A stretch of 64,000 bases of DNA from positions 260,211,177 to 260,275,176 of the forward strand of contig CM069432.1 in assembly GCA_035610365.1 (NCBI GenBank), given 5' to 3'. The notes under the pieces are model-generated. The model was not told the DNA's origin, did not search any database, and saw only the letters and a list, made by a program, of their open reading frames with translations. Below are positions 11,466 to 23,306 of this stretch, in pieces. The stretch is from Aquatica leii (Eukaryota > Arthropoda > Insecta > Coleoptera > Lampyridae). A program made the translations under genes and the position numbers. Numbering within the stretch: the first letter of the stretch is position 1; each line of letters begins with the position of its first letter.

Positions 11466-14179
11466 GGGTAGAGTGGGCCACCATGAGACAATCTAATATT
11501 TTTCTTTAGGTGACTCACCGCCACCTACTAATACAAGGAGCATACTACATACTCCCACCTGATACTATATTTGTATAAAGTTCTTACAAGTGTACGTTGT
11601 GCCAACAATTTTTTTCGCGACAATTTTTTGGGAAGCTTTTCTGAAACGAATATTAAAGTTAAAGTTAAGATTTTTATAGCAACTTAAAGGCCATTTAGTA
11701 GCTTTATTTCAGTATTATAATATTTATTAAATAATAAAGCTTGTTAGTGTTAATCAACATTTTTATAAAAAAACACAAATGGGCCACCATGAGACATAAT
11801 TTTGGGGCCACCATGAGATGCGTGTCATGGTGACCCACAATAGAATTTTTTTACGTATATAGATAATACACTAATTTGAGGTTTTATAAATATTTTAGAT
11901 GTCTAGGAAGAGTCGGAAAGGGTCATTTTCTGAAGAGAGTATGAGAAACGCCGTCCGACAAGTGTTAATAGGAGAAAATGAAATAAAAATGTCGTTTCGA
12001 AAAGCAGCCTTAGAGAATGGCGTATCCTTTCATAAGCAGATATGTTAAAAAAGAGTTAAATAAATCGAATCCCAACTTACAAATACAAATGAAGAGTAAT
12101 TATAAACACCGTTTGTTTTTTACTGAAGATGAAGAAGAGAAATTAGTTAAGTATGTTATTAAATGCTCAAAAATGTGCTATGGTAAAACCACAAAAGATA
12201 TACGTGTCTTAGCTTACAAAATGGCTAAAATTAATTCTAAAAAGATACCCGCAACTTAGGAACAGAACAAGACAGCAGGTATTGACTGGCTACATGTATT
12301 CCTAAAGAGACACAATAATGAAGGATGCAGTCTTGCAAGAGCCGCTTCATTTAACGAGCATAATGTTAATTTATTCTTTGACTACCTTCAAAGGGCATAT
12401 GGCCGTTTGGAAAAATTCTCGGATGGTACTCGCATATATAATTTGGATAAGACTGGTACGACAACCGTACAAAAACCTAAAAAAGTATTATCATCAAGAG
12501 GAACTAAACAAGTGAGCCAATGCACGAGTGAAGAACGTGGTGTATTAATAACAACTTGTTGTGTAATCAGTGCTACGGGAAATACACTACTTCCTGTTAT
12601 GGTGTTCCCCAGGAAACATTTCAAACATTATATGTTAAACGGTGCCACACCCGGTACTTTAGGCTTAGCAACTCCTTCAGGGCGGATGAATGGGGAACTC
12701 TTTCCATCTGTAATGAGATACTTTATTCAATACAGTGGATTTTCTAAAGACAATCCAACAATCTTGATTTTAGATAACCATGAGAGCCATCTTACAATTG
12801 AAACTCTCAATTTAGCAAAGGAATTTGGTGTTATAATGATAACCTTGCCTCCACACTGTAGCCATAAGCTACAGCCATTAGATACATCGGTATTTGCCTC
12901 ATTCAAAGCAAATTACAATACTGCTATAGATTCATGGCTCCTGCATCATCCTGGGACGCCACTGTCAATTTATGATGTAGCTAGTTGCGTAGGCATTGCA
13001 TTCGAACGCTCTATGACCCCATCAAATATAAAATCTGGGTTTAGAATGACGGGTATTTATCCATTCGATAGACATGTGTTTACAAGTGATGACTTTTTAA
13101 GTAGTTCCGTAACTGACAGGGAGATTTTAAATATTACACCAACTCCGTCCAATAGCATTGAGCAAAATGCCTCAACATCTTCATCTTCTGGAGTTACTTT
13201 AGATGAAGCATCTAAAACATCTTTAGTAGAGAACTCAACTGTTAATATTCCTACACAAGTATTTGAGAGTTCTGAAATTTTCCAAGGTTTTCCAAAAGCG
13301 CGAGAACTGAAAATCAAGAATAGCCAGCGTAAAAGAGCTACTAGTATCATACCTACTGATACTCCTGAAAAAGACAAGATAGAAATGAAGTGGATAGAGA
13401 AGAAAAAATCATACAATGAAGATGAAGACGAACTATCACTTCATGACGATTCTGATGATGATGTTGAAACGCACGTTTGGATCCTCGAAGTTGAACCATC
13501 AGGATTTGAAGAACTTGATAAAGACCCAGACCCAAATGATTTTGTTTTGGTGCAGTTCAATGCAAAAAAGGAGATGGTATTTTATGTGGGAAAAGTGGTG
13601 CAAACGGAAAACTTAAAAAATGAAATTGAAGTCATTTTTTTAAGAAAAGCAAGGAAGTTCACAGGACATTTTGTATTCCCTAATATTCCAGATATTTCTA
13701 TGGTCTCAACCGAAGATATAAAGATGATTTTGCCTCCTCCAACACTTTTAGGAAGTACGAAAAGGTTACAATCATACTATAAATTTGAAATTAATGTTGG
13801 CAGTCTAAATATGCGATAAACATTATTACATATCAACCTAAATTTTGCTATAATAGTTTATTTTTTAGAAAATATTTTTATTTTGTAGTTTCTTTGGTTA
13901 TTTTATTCTGTTAAAATAAAGAATTTTAAAAAAACTAACAATGATTATAGACATTTTTCTATGTCTTATGGTGGCCCAGAGGATGGGGCACCATGAGACG
14001 CGATCAAAAATAAACAACTGGGTATTTTTTTTAAGAGACTACCAATTTATGGATTTTTTTACTTGTTAGCATTGCTTAAGCTACTTATATCATAAAAATG
14101 GTTTTGGTTCTTTCTTTTTTTTTAATAGCTCCAATAATTACACTTGAATTTTTCCGTCTCATGGTGGCCCACTCTCCCC
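11466..14179 (+). mobile_element. Pogo/Tigger-like DNA transposon A with TA target duplication
   Basis: The left end GGGTAGAGTGGGCCACCATG and the right end (reverse complement GGGGAGAGTGGGCCACCATG) form terminal inverted repeats. TA dinucleotides flank both ends (11464-11465 and 14180-14181). Removing the element and one TA rejoins Gypsy gag sequence, reading 'gttta' + 'aagttgtacctccaaatttt' as in the uninterrupted copy at about 20930. Extra copies of the terminal motif GGGCCACCATGAGA lie at 11781 and 11805, with related ones at 13970-13997. These are probably subterminal transposase-binding sites. Confidence 0.9.
11899..13819 (+). pseudogene. Pogo/Tigger-like transposase (CENP-B/jerky type), disabled
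   Basis: The N-terminal HTH (psq/CENP-B type) begins at the ATG at 11899 (basic MSRKSRKGSFSEE...). A frameshift near 12025-12035 moves to the frame containing RYVKKELNK. The CENP-B-like second HTH follows, with one stop (TAG, probably from a Trp codon) at 12257-12259. The DDE domain then runs unbroken from 12260 to 13819. Catalytic blocks visible are YNLDKTG (about 12436), LILDNHESH (about 12768) and HKLQPLDTSVF (about 12866). A C-terminal module (about 13530-13740; FVLVQF...FYVGKVV) is shared with the transposase at 17990-19982. Only two lesions are evident, so it died fairly recently. The start follows TTTTAG and could instead lie just after an intron. Confidence 0.85.
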
Positions 14180-14181
14180 TA

Positions 14182-15690
14182 AAGTTGTACCTCCAAATTT
14201 TGATAGTAACGTCTCATAGGCAACTTACCACAAGCAGTTTGAGGCAGCAGCTGTAGCTAATAGTTACAGCAACAAACAGAAAACAACGTCTTTAATAGTG
14301 GCCTTACGTGGAGAAGTGGGAATTTTGCAGTTCGTTCCTGACCACCTACAAGAAAATTACGAACTCTTAATTTCACGTTTAGAAATGAGATATTGAAATG
14401 CTCATCTTCAACAGGAGTACCAAGCCCAAATAAAAAGTCTTGTTCATAAAGTTGTGGAAAGTCTTCTTCTTGGAGCAATTGCCGGTGTAAACCTTTGTAG
14501 ACGGCCTTCTAGGCAGCGACACTAGAAAGCATCGAGGAAATAGCGCGACCAATACTTCGGGAAAGAGGAGTGATGACTTTGAACTGCAGTGAGGAAGGAC
14601 TAAAATTGTAGTGATGGCACACCTAGATGGAAATCTTCGGGAAAGCTAGATTCACGCTATTGAACCAATGAAGGTCGATTGCGTTGAAAAAGAACTACTA
14701 ATGAGCAGAACTTTAGTAGTACAAGGGAAAAACACAATGCCATCAACTCAGATTTAGTAATGTTGAAAAAGAAGACCGTGGTAGGCCAATGCACGCTAGT
14801 ACCTCAAATTGTGAAATGCGTGATTTCTAGTGAAGTTACGTCGCCGAAGAAGTGCCTACATCTATTTGGCATTCTTATTCTAAAGTGCTAAAACCTCAGC
14901 TAAGACCTGGCTAAAGTTGAAGTGCTGGAGAGTGGTTCCAAAAGAAGAACTAACGTAGTAAGAAACAAAAAGAAACTGAACAGAAAGTTACGGATATGAA
15001 GAGAGAAGGTGTGATGAAAACTTGAAATAGTCCATGGGCATCTCAAGTGGTGGTAGTAAAGGAGAAAGATGGATCAACGAGGATTTGCGTAGACTACAGG
15101 TAGTTTACCCTTTACCGAAAATTGACGATACTTTAGACACCTTGTTAAGATCCATTCATCGCAAACAAGACAACAATCCCGATATAAGAGTACTACTGAA
15201 CTGGAAAGCAAACGGCTGACGACAACCTGAGAGGTAGCGATATTTCACGAAATATGCGGAGGCTTATGCCATACCCAATCAAGAAGCAGCTACAGTTGCA
15301 TACGTTTTAGTAAATAAATTTTTCTGCCGGTTTAGAGTTCTGTTGGAGTTACATTCCGACCAAGGCTGCAAATTTGAGTCGGCGTTGTTTCAAGAAGTTT
15401 TCCGACTGTTGGGAATTAAGAAAACTAGGACGACGCTTCTGCATCCTCATTCTGATGGCATGGTTGAACGGATGAATCGAACAATGGAAAAGCGCTTAGC
15501 CAAAGTAATTTTCGAGCACCAAAGAGATCGGGATCAGTACTTGCACCTTTTCTTAATGGCATACTGATGATTATACTGGATTATCAAAGCCATTGGAATC
15601 ACCATTAATAGGTAAATATTACGACCAAAAGGATGTCCTAACTTACAAAACTAACGTACAAAAAAAGAAATAAATTATTATGAATAATTA
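14182..15690 (+). pseudogene. Gypsy element 1 gag/pol remnants
   Basis: Readable pieces in order: gag core matching about 20940-21180 of element 2 (with stops); a protease/linker part near 14600-14770; reverse-transcriptase palm start near 15040-15150 (KERWINEDLRR and YPLPKIDDTLDTL); and an integrase core at 15343-15567. The integrase piece has the HSDQG second-catalytic-Asp block, HPHSDGMVERMNRT with the catalytic Glu, and then MAY. Most of RT and RNase H has been deleted. A tail reading about YDDYTGLSKPLESP continues to about 15680 after a stop. Confidence 0.75.
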
Positions 15691-16952
15691 ATTTTAAATT
15701 GGAGCTAGAGATTAGCATAAATAGCAAATTAACATTAATTAAATTTAGGACGCATCATATTGTGTTCAACATTACACATAATATTATGAAATAAATGCAT
15801 TGAAATGCATTATACATATAAAACAAATGAATCGATAAAATTGAAACCAACAAAGAAAACAGGTGATGTTTCTATAACGTCGGAATTTTAATACAAATTT
15901 TACTTAATTTTATCAATCTACGCTAGCTAGCGAATACGTTTAATTATATACCTATAAAGTTTCAAAAAACAAAGAAAACTAAATATTACACAAATTTTAT
16001 ATTATCAATACTGATTGTTTGACTGTTTTAACGTTCCACCCTTAGCATGCGCAACCCCAAAACAGATCATGCGCCTCCGGATTCGTAGTTATTCTTCTTT
16101 CTTCAAAATTACGATGCTTACATAATTTCGTGCGTCTTTAATTGGATTTAAATTTAAACTGGATCATCTCAATATATATAAACGCACACAATAATATATT
16201 AAACAAATGTTATAAAAATGTAGCTTCCAGATCAAGAAGCAACCTACCGCGACTTTAATATATAATATAGGTAACTGTTTATAAAATGGAAACAAGTGCA
16301 CTATTACACATAAAATACAAATAGGATCCATTATCAGGAAATAATCTCTGCGACCTCAAGATGTTTACTTTTCACGGTACATAAAATATTAGGTTACATT
16401 TTACAAAGGAATGCATACACTGGTGTTTTTCCCTGTTATCAAATCTATTAGAATCACCATTAATAGGTAAATATTACGATCCAAAAGATGTTCTTAATTT
16501 CATCAACTTTTATATCATCAAATTGTAAACGTACAAAAAAAAAACAAATAAGTTATTATGTATAGTTTAGAATTTAAGCCAATTCTTAATTAGATTAACG
16601 CAAATTGATTCTAAAACACGTGACTTCTGTACAAATAACGAAAACAAATAGACAAAAAAAATTAAGTAGCGTTCTTTTGCAATCAAAGAGACGATGCAAC
16701 GCCTCTTTCATTTTTAATGTTCTTCAAATTTAAGTACAAAAAGTTAATTATTACAGTTAAATTTCCGACTCTTCTTGTGTTTAAAATCACACATAAATAA
16801 AATTATGTAATAAAGAAAATACGACGAATCTAAATTGCCTTACATGACGATTTAGTAATTTTAAATTTTTAAAGATAATAATTTGCAAAAAACGTTCTTT
16901 AATCATTCCACACAAATTGAATTTGAAATGCATCATACGCACACAAATATAA
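15691..16952. other. AT-rich spacer containing two dispersed repeats
   Basis: No gene is seen. 16040-16180 resembles 34040-34180 (shared 'atgcgcaaccc' and 'gcgtctttaatt.gatttaa' runs). 16225-16570 resembles 28385-28700. A short part of the latter (about 15575-15680, 'aatcaccattaataggtaaat') also occurs at the tail of Gypsy element 1. Confidence 0.55.
16225..16570 (+). repeat. Dispersed repeat family R, copy 1
   Basis: Collinear with 28385-28700 over about 330 bases: 'aacctaccgc.a.tttaata', 'aaataaaatatta.attac', 'gaatcaccattaataggtaaat' and 'caacttttatatcatcaaat'. No coding potential or recognised termini. Confidence 0.6.
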
Positions 16953-17345
16953 TGAAACGTTCGAAAAATTATTCTCAACTTCCAGAGCCTTCGCGAGGTT
17001 TTTGTACATTTACAGAAAGTATACCGAAAGATATGAAACATTCGAGGATTTCCAAAATGCATAAATGCGACACAAACAAATCAGATGTCAGTTATTTCCA
17101 GTAATTCGAAGACGGCAGTGTTAAGAAGATTACTCAAGTTTAAATAAATAAGTGATTAACGCGTGTGAGATAAATAACCTGGTACGTGACTTTAACGTAA
17201 ACAATAAGTGTTAAACAATTGTGTGTATAAATTAGTGTAAGTGTTTTTATTAAATATCCTTAGATTTAATTAGTTCGGTTAATAATAATAAACGTGTACA
17301 TATTTTTGATAAAAAAATAAATTAGTTTTAATAATAATCGTTACA
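16953..17345 (+). repeat. 5' LTR of Gypsy element 2
   Basis: TGAAACGTTCG...CGTTACA, 393 bp, with matching 3' LTR at 25212. It is followed immediately by GTGGTGACAGGTGTCGGG, the primer-site position; the tRNA was not identified. Confidence 0.85.
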
Positions 17346-17530
17346 GTGGTGACAGGTGTCGGGTTCGCAATTTTTTGTGTAAATACCATTAAGTAATTTA
17401 ATATCGCTACCGCAATAAAAACATTGATTGCGTAAATAAACAAAACTTTAGTTCACGTGTTTGTTTATAGCATTTAATCTTTAAACCATTTCGTTAAACC
17501 AGTGTCGGGCATTATTAAAATTTAGTGTTA

Positions 17531-20496
17531 AGGTAAGGTGGGGCATGTGCACCCCCAAAATTGATTAGTATTATTTTAGAAGGTCATAAAAAATATGTTC
17601 ATCCATTAATTGATTCATAAACCTAGAAAAAGACTGATTATTTAGTCTTTAATGTATCCCTAAGGTCATTATTAGATTATTTTATGCCAACCTTAGTTTC
17701 TGTCGTAATTAGTTTTTTAACTCGCTTGGGCGCACTTGCCCCCGTCAATGGGGCAAGTGCGACTTGGGTTGATACAGACTATTTACAATACATAGTAGGA
17801 CTAGTAGGGGCAAGAGCGTCTCACTGTATCCGTTTTCTATCATTTGCTCATTATCAAATAAAAATATTCCAATTCATTTGAGAATTATGAACTTTTCAGT
17901 AAATAAAACTAAAAATATTGATTTTTCAAGTTTATTTACTTACTCTAAAACAATATTCCTTATGCCATAATATGTCAAAATTTTAATATTTATTGAATAT
18001 TGTAACTGTCAAAGGATATTTCAAAAGTTATTTCGCCTCTTCGGCCTATGCTTGGAACTGGTAATACTGACACGATGTCAAAATCAAAAACAGTGGAGCA
18101 ATCTTCAACACTGGGAAAAGAAAATACAGATTTCTTTTTAAGAAATGAATTTTTTCTAGCGAACTTAACAGTGATGCAATCCTCCGATATGTTGATAATT
18201 TGGCCTACGTAATGTTTTACTGATTTTTTCCCAGGAAATTTCACCAAAACCCAGTCATCAATTTCTATGTCACTTACTTGCTTAGTTACATTTTCTAAAT
18301 CTTGCTCCATCTCCTCAAATTCTTCTACAAAGTTCATGTTCACTTCCTCTTCACTTTCAGTTAATAACCTCATTTTCATCTTCTTCATCAGACGTTATTT
18401 CTTCAACAACAGGAGGCTTCTTCGGTTTGCTCTTGTTTTTCATTTTGTCTAATTGTTCAAGCCGCTGCAACACATCTTTACTGGTAACAACTTCTGCGCC
18501 ATTGCAAACTTTTCTTTTTGGTTTTCTAATAAGATTTTCACTGTTCCTCTTATTAAATGTTTTCAGTAAAATTGCTTCAAATGAAACATTGCTTTCAGGG
18601 ATTGGTTCTGATGTGGAAGGTTGGAGGTCAGGTGCAGTACTTGTCACTTGCATAGGTGCTTCTTCATGGCTAGGAGGTATTTGATCAAGATCATCCTGAG
18701 GTGGCTGATGTTCATAGCCATGTTGTTTAGAAGAAACTTGGACGGTTTCTTCTTGGGTAGGATTTTGTTTATGAGATCTCCATCTTTGAAGGGATGCTGC
18801 ATCATAGTTTTGTTCAGAAATAACTGTGTTGTTAAAAGGGCAGATACCTGCCTTTTTAAACCCATTTTTTATAATTTCAGAACTGGCTTGCGACCATACT
18901 TGGCCTATTAATTGCAAGAAAATTTTTTTGGGTACTTTTAGTCCTGGATGTCCCCTTTGCCATGCTACCAATTTTCCATCCCAGGAAGTTTTTAGAGACC
19001 GGAATACGACCAAGGCTGAATTAAGTGGGATGAATGAGGTGATAGTTTCAATATAGTGATTTGCTCTTCCAATGCCATTTTAATCACTTCTATAGTGACA
19101 TGGGTGGAATGACCATCGTAAATTAGAAGGATGGGTCTGTCTGTTCCTAGGTTTGGTATAAATGTTCTCTTCAAGTAATTGGCAAAAACGTTAGTTTCCA
19201 TCCACCCTTTTTTAGTGGCAGCATACGAGGTTCCAGGAAAATCAGTTCCCTCATCTGCCACCCACTCATTCCACACGCTTTTTCCTTTGAACACAATTAA
19301 TGGTGGCATCTTTTTACCTGATGCACTGCAAGCCATTAATACTGTGGTATTTTCTCGTCCCGGCCCACTGACAGTCATAGTCGATGGTGCGCCAATTTTT
19401 CCGACCACTTTGGTTTTTGAAGGGTCAGAACAGAAGCTGGACTCATCTAGGTTAAATATTTGCTCTGGTTTGTTGTGAATATCTAAATCGTCCAAAACAG
19501 TTTTGAGTAAACTAAAATAATCCTGAATTATGAACGGATCCATAACTTTTTTCTAGCCACTTCTATACTCTGTGGTTTCTTTATGGATAGACCATGTCGT
19601 TTTTTAAAATTAATGAACCAGTCTTTACCTGGTCGTCCGTTTTTAAATTGAGTTTTTATTTGATTGGCTGTTATGAATTCGCCAACGAGATCTAAGACTT
19701 CAGTTCGCGACAACCCAAATCCCCATTTTTCCATAGTACAAAGGCCCACAGCAATTATTCTTTCACTTTCTAAAGGTATATCGGGTGTTCTACCGAACGT
19801 AACACTTTTATGCCCCCTTCTTCCTTTAACATGGTCCTTTATTGTTGTTAGTGGAATATTGTGAATTCTGTTGGCTGCTTTTATAGTTACAATGCCTGCT
19901 TTATATCATTAACCACTTGCTCAAGAGTCTCTTGGGTATAGGTTTTAGCCCTTTCGCTTTTTCTGATATAATTTCGCACCATATTGATGTCTAGAAGAAT
20001 TATGCATGAATTAATAAAAATTTTTAAATATAACTACTGACACAGCAACAGTGGGGTAAGTGCGCCCCACTATCGCACTTGCCCCACACCGACAAGTCGC
20101 ACTTGCCCCGCTATGCTTTATACCTGGGGCAAGAGCGACCCCCCTGATTAAATGAAACTACTCAATATACGAACAAATAACACAACACACCTCTTTAATA
20201 TGTTACCTAACACCTACCTTAGGGCTATTTCCAGATGAATAGTTCGTATGGGCCAACTTGTAGCGAATTTCAAGAATTAACTTACACACTTGAACAGCTA
20301 GTGTATTTAACCTCACAACATAAAATGCATGTTGTACTGACGCGGCGACCTTCAACGGTCATGTGTTCTAGTGCGCACTGTTGCCAGAGTTACTAGTACA
20401 ATTTCTACTATTTAGGAAAGTCAAAAACATTATTATTTGAAATTTTATTGGCGGCTGACGCACTTACCCCAAAGTCGCACATGCCCCACCTTACCT
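17531..20496 (-). mobile_element. Pogo/Tigger-like DNA transposon B with TA target duplication
   Basis: Terminal inverted repeats AGGTAAGGTGGGGCATGTGC (left) and its complement at 20477-20496, with TA on both sides (17529-17530, 20497-20498). Subterminal regions are packed with GGGGCAAGTGCG-type repeats: 17731-17761 is a hairpin made of two of them, and several occur at 20050-20145. The element sits in the leader of Gypsy element 2, whose sequence resumes at 20499. It encodes the minus-strand transposase at 17990-19982. Confidence 0.9.
17990..19982 (-). pseudogene. Pogo/Tigger-like transposase B, multiply frameshifted
   Basis: Read on the minus strand: psq-type HTH from the ATG at 19982; frameshift near 19895; second HTH/CENP-B region; frameshift near 19540; DDE domain with FNLDESSF (about 19460) and LLIYDGHSTH (about 19125); frameshift near 19013; tail; frameshift near 18370; and the C-terminal module DWVLVKF...HYVGQI. 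At the third catalytic block the sequence reads HLIQP followed by a short deletion, so the Asp of the usual QPLD motif is absent. The C-terminal module parallels that of transposase A. At least four frameshifts make it a dead copy, older-looking than A. Confidence 0.85.
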
Positions 20497-20526
20497 TATT
20501 AATTTTTTTTAAATTCGTGGTTAAAA

Positions 20527-21690
20527 TTATGCCGGTGATGCGTTCACAAGCAGTTAAAATTGATTCAAAAGTATTTGAATTTCTGGAATCAATCAAAAAT
20601 GGTTAAGAATCGATGAATAGAAAAATGGAAGAAAATTCTAGTAAAATTGAAGAAAAATTATTTGAAAATACCCGGAAAACAGAAGAAAATTGATGAAAAA
20701 TTCTAGAATTTTAAAAGAAGAAATACAACAAGCATAGAAAATCAAATTAAAATTGTTCAAGAAGAAACCCAAGCAGATATGTTATATTTAAAAGAAGAAA
20801 TTTGCGAATTAGAAGACAGAATGAAACTGCTTGAAGAAAGAATAAATCAAATGAATCGTCATGACGAAGGAAGCGTTACGAGTGAAGATTTAATAATGGA
20901 CCATAAGGAAGAAACCACTCACAAGTTTAAAGTTGCACCTCCAAATTTTGATGGTAAAGTTCCATGGTCAACTTACTACAAGCAGTTTGAAACTGCAGCT
21001 ACAGCCAACGGTTGGAGCAACAAGCAGAAAGCGACGTCCTTACGTGGAGAAGCTCTTGGATTTCTTAGAATCTTGCAAACTGTTCCTGACCACTTACAAG
21101 AAAATTACGAACTTTTAATTTCACGTTTAGAAATGAGATATGGAGATGCTCATCTTCAACAAGTGTACCAGGCTCAAATTAAAAGTCGGGTTCAAAGAGC
21201 GGACCAAAGTCTTCAAGAGTTTGAGGCTGACATCGCCAGACACGGCTTGCATATCCTACAGCGCCAGATACCTTCTTGCAGCCAACTGCTCCAAGAAGGT
21301 AACTACAAAGGTTATTCAAACCTTTGTAGACGGTCTCCGAGAGAACGAAACGCAGCAGACTCTCCGGTTAGCTCGACCAAAGACATTCGATGACGCTTTG
21401 GTGCATGCTTTGGAGTTTGAAGCATTGCAACGAGACGCTCATAAACTTTGCTGTGCTGCAGAAGTACCCGCGCAGACACTGGAAAGCATCGAGGAGATAG
21501 CGCGACGAATACTTCGGGAAAGAGAAGTCACGACTTTGAACTGCGGTGAAATAGGCCATGTACGACGGCATCGTAATAAACCTAAGAAGAGGACAAGAAG
21601 AACGCTCAAAAATTTGGAACGAGGTGACCAAAAGAGACAAGTGGTATTCTCGTCTTGTCAGGCTCCGGAGACTACAATTCAAATGGCATA
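20527..21690 (+). pseudogene. Gypsy element 2 gag
   Basis: The N-terminal part (from about 20530) has a stop near 20604 and a coiled-coil-like Lys/Glu-rich stretch. The main open segment 20779-21393 holds the capsid-like core (APPNFDGKVPWSTYYKQFET, then DHLQENYELLISRLEMRYGD). The reading then shifts by about one base near 21240-21300 into the frame ending at 21691. There, FDDALVHALEFEALQRDAH and a single remnant of a zinc knuckle (LNCGEIGHVRRHR) are visible. Gag would form the particle shell and bind RNA. The copy is frameshifted and has lost at least one knuckle Cys. Confidence 0.8.
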
Positions 21691-21776
21691 GCATTTGTCT
21701 CGATGGCAAGATCAATGGAAGAAGCGTTTAATTACTGGTTGCCACGGAAGCGACGAAGACCATCATTCGTCCTGAC

Positions 21777-22280
21777 ATGTTGTTGGAAAACGAGAAGACA
21801 TCACCAGTAACAGTGCGACTTCGAACGGCAACGGGCAAAGAAATACCTACTCACGGACAAGTCAAAGTAACTATTGGTTTGGGAAATGGAGTACTCGACC
21901 ATCAAGTACTGGTAGCCGACATCACAGAAGAAGTTATCCTGGGAATTGGCGTGATGAAGAAGTATGAATTCAATTTGGATATGAAGAACGATGTCCTGAA
22001 GATCGACAATGAAGAAGTTCCTTTTCATTCGTCAGAGAAAGCAGCCGTGCAAGTTTTATTGAGTGAAGACGTGACTCTGCCTGCAAGGACTGAAAGTCTG
22101 GTGACGGCACGCCTGGATGGAAATCTCCGGAAAGACTACATATGCGCGATTGAACCAATGGAGGGCGGTTTAGTTGAAAAGGGACTACTCGTTGGCAAAA
22201 CTTTAGTACTAGTAAAAAACACGATGCCAGTAAGGATCTTAAACATCAACTCAGATCCTGTAACGTTCAAAAAAAAAATG
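21777..22280 (+). pseudogene. Gypsy element 2 protease region
   Basis: An open frame from 21777 to the Helentron boundary resembles the retropepsin-like region between gag and RT (VKVTIGLGNGVLDHQVLVADI, then VILGIGVMKKYEFNLDMKND, the 'ILG.D.L' type block). The catalytic D-S/T-G lies upstream in a broken frame near 21700-21775 and is not intact. The frame ends in the Helentron-like insertion. Confidence 0.65.
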
Positions 22281-23300
22281 AGGGCGTGTACTAGTGTACA
22301 CATGTAAGAAGTGAAACTTCTTTATGGCCTTATTTTTCGCAAAATGATCTACATGCAACTTTTCAGAAATTGGTTAAATAAAGTTAAATTAGATAAAGTT
22401 TAAACAAAAGGATTTTATTATCATAGACGTGAATACAAATAATACAATTATTTCACTTTAACTTTTTGCTACTAAGATTATTACAGCATTTCATTAATTG
22501 TAATAGAATTATTACTATCATTGTCATCGTTATTATATATTTTTGTAATTAATGGCTTATGGTAACTGAAATATGAAATTGAATCTACAAAAATTAGTTA
22601 ATTGATTTACAAAAATGAATAACATATTTCAGGATTTATACTCTATGCCAATTAATTGATGTTCATTAAATTAGCAGTCGTATTAATTAATAAATACTAT
22701 TTTAATGAAATCATATACATTGACCGATAGTTACAATAAGAAACTGAGGTTAACCTTAAATATCTTAAATTTAAAATTAGATAAAGTTTAAACAAAAGGA
22801 TTTTATTATAATAGACATGAATACAAATAATACAATTATTTCACTTTAACTTTTGCTACTAAGATTATTACAGCATTTCATTAATTGAAATAGAATTATT
22901 ACTATCATTGTCATCGTTCAATCAGAAACTGAGGATAACCTTAAATATCTTAAATTTAAAATGTCATCGTTCAATCAGAAACTGAGGTTAACCTTAAATA
23001 TCTTAAATTTAAATTAATAACATATTTCAGAATTTATACTCTATGTCAATTAATTCCACCCAAGTATTAGAAAAATAGATATAATTACTTACTTTTGTTA
23101 AAAATCCACTGGAATTAGAATTAAAATAAAGCCTTTGATTTTGTTGATCACTTTAGTATTGATATATTATTTATCACGTCGCTATTGCGTTTCAGAAATA
23201 AAAAAGAAGGCGCGTAACGGAAAAATGTGACGGTAAAAAATGTGACGCGTAAAATGTGACGGTAATTTTTTTTCCAACGCCGATAAAGAAGTTTCACTTC
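22280..23300 (-). mobile_element. Helentron-like non-autonomous element, copy 1
   Basis: Left side: hairpin GTGTAC-TAGT-GTACAC (22286-22301), then GAAGTGAAACTTCTTTAT (22308-22325). Right side: the exact reverse complement of the latter at 23283-23300. One hairpin next to only one of two asymmetrically placed inverted repeats, with insertion in an A/T run, fits Helentron/HINE structure better than ordinary TIR transposons. In that reading the 3' end is at the left. No target duplication is evident beyond the A run. Flanking Gypsy sequence resumes at 23307. The interior has AT-rich repeats that include short forms of the array in copy 2. Confidence 0.65.
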
Positions 23301-23306
23301 AAAAAA

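Larger units (their letters stand above)
8499..15690 (+). mobile_element. Truncated Ty3/Gypsy element 1 with nested insertions
   Basis: The order is: 5' LTR 8499-8791; primer-site region and leader (8792 to about 9720); a 1.3-kb LTR-like repeat (about 9720-11060); the start of gag (about 11060-11465); a pogo-like transposon (11466-14179); the rest of gag and broken pol pieces (14182 to about 15690). The leader and gag match element 2 (16953-25467), so both are one lineage. The right end has no LTR; homology stops after integrase. The many in-frame stops show an old, inactive copy. Confidence 0.75.
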
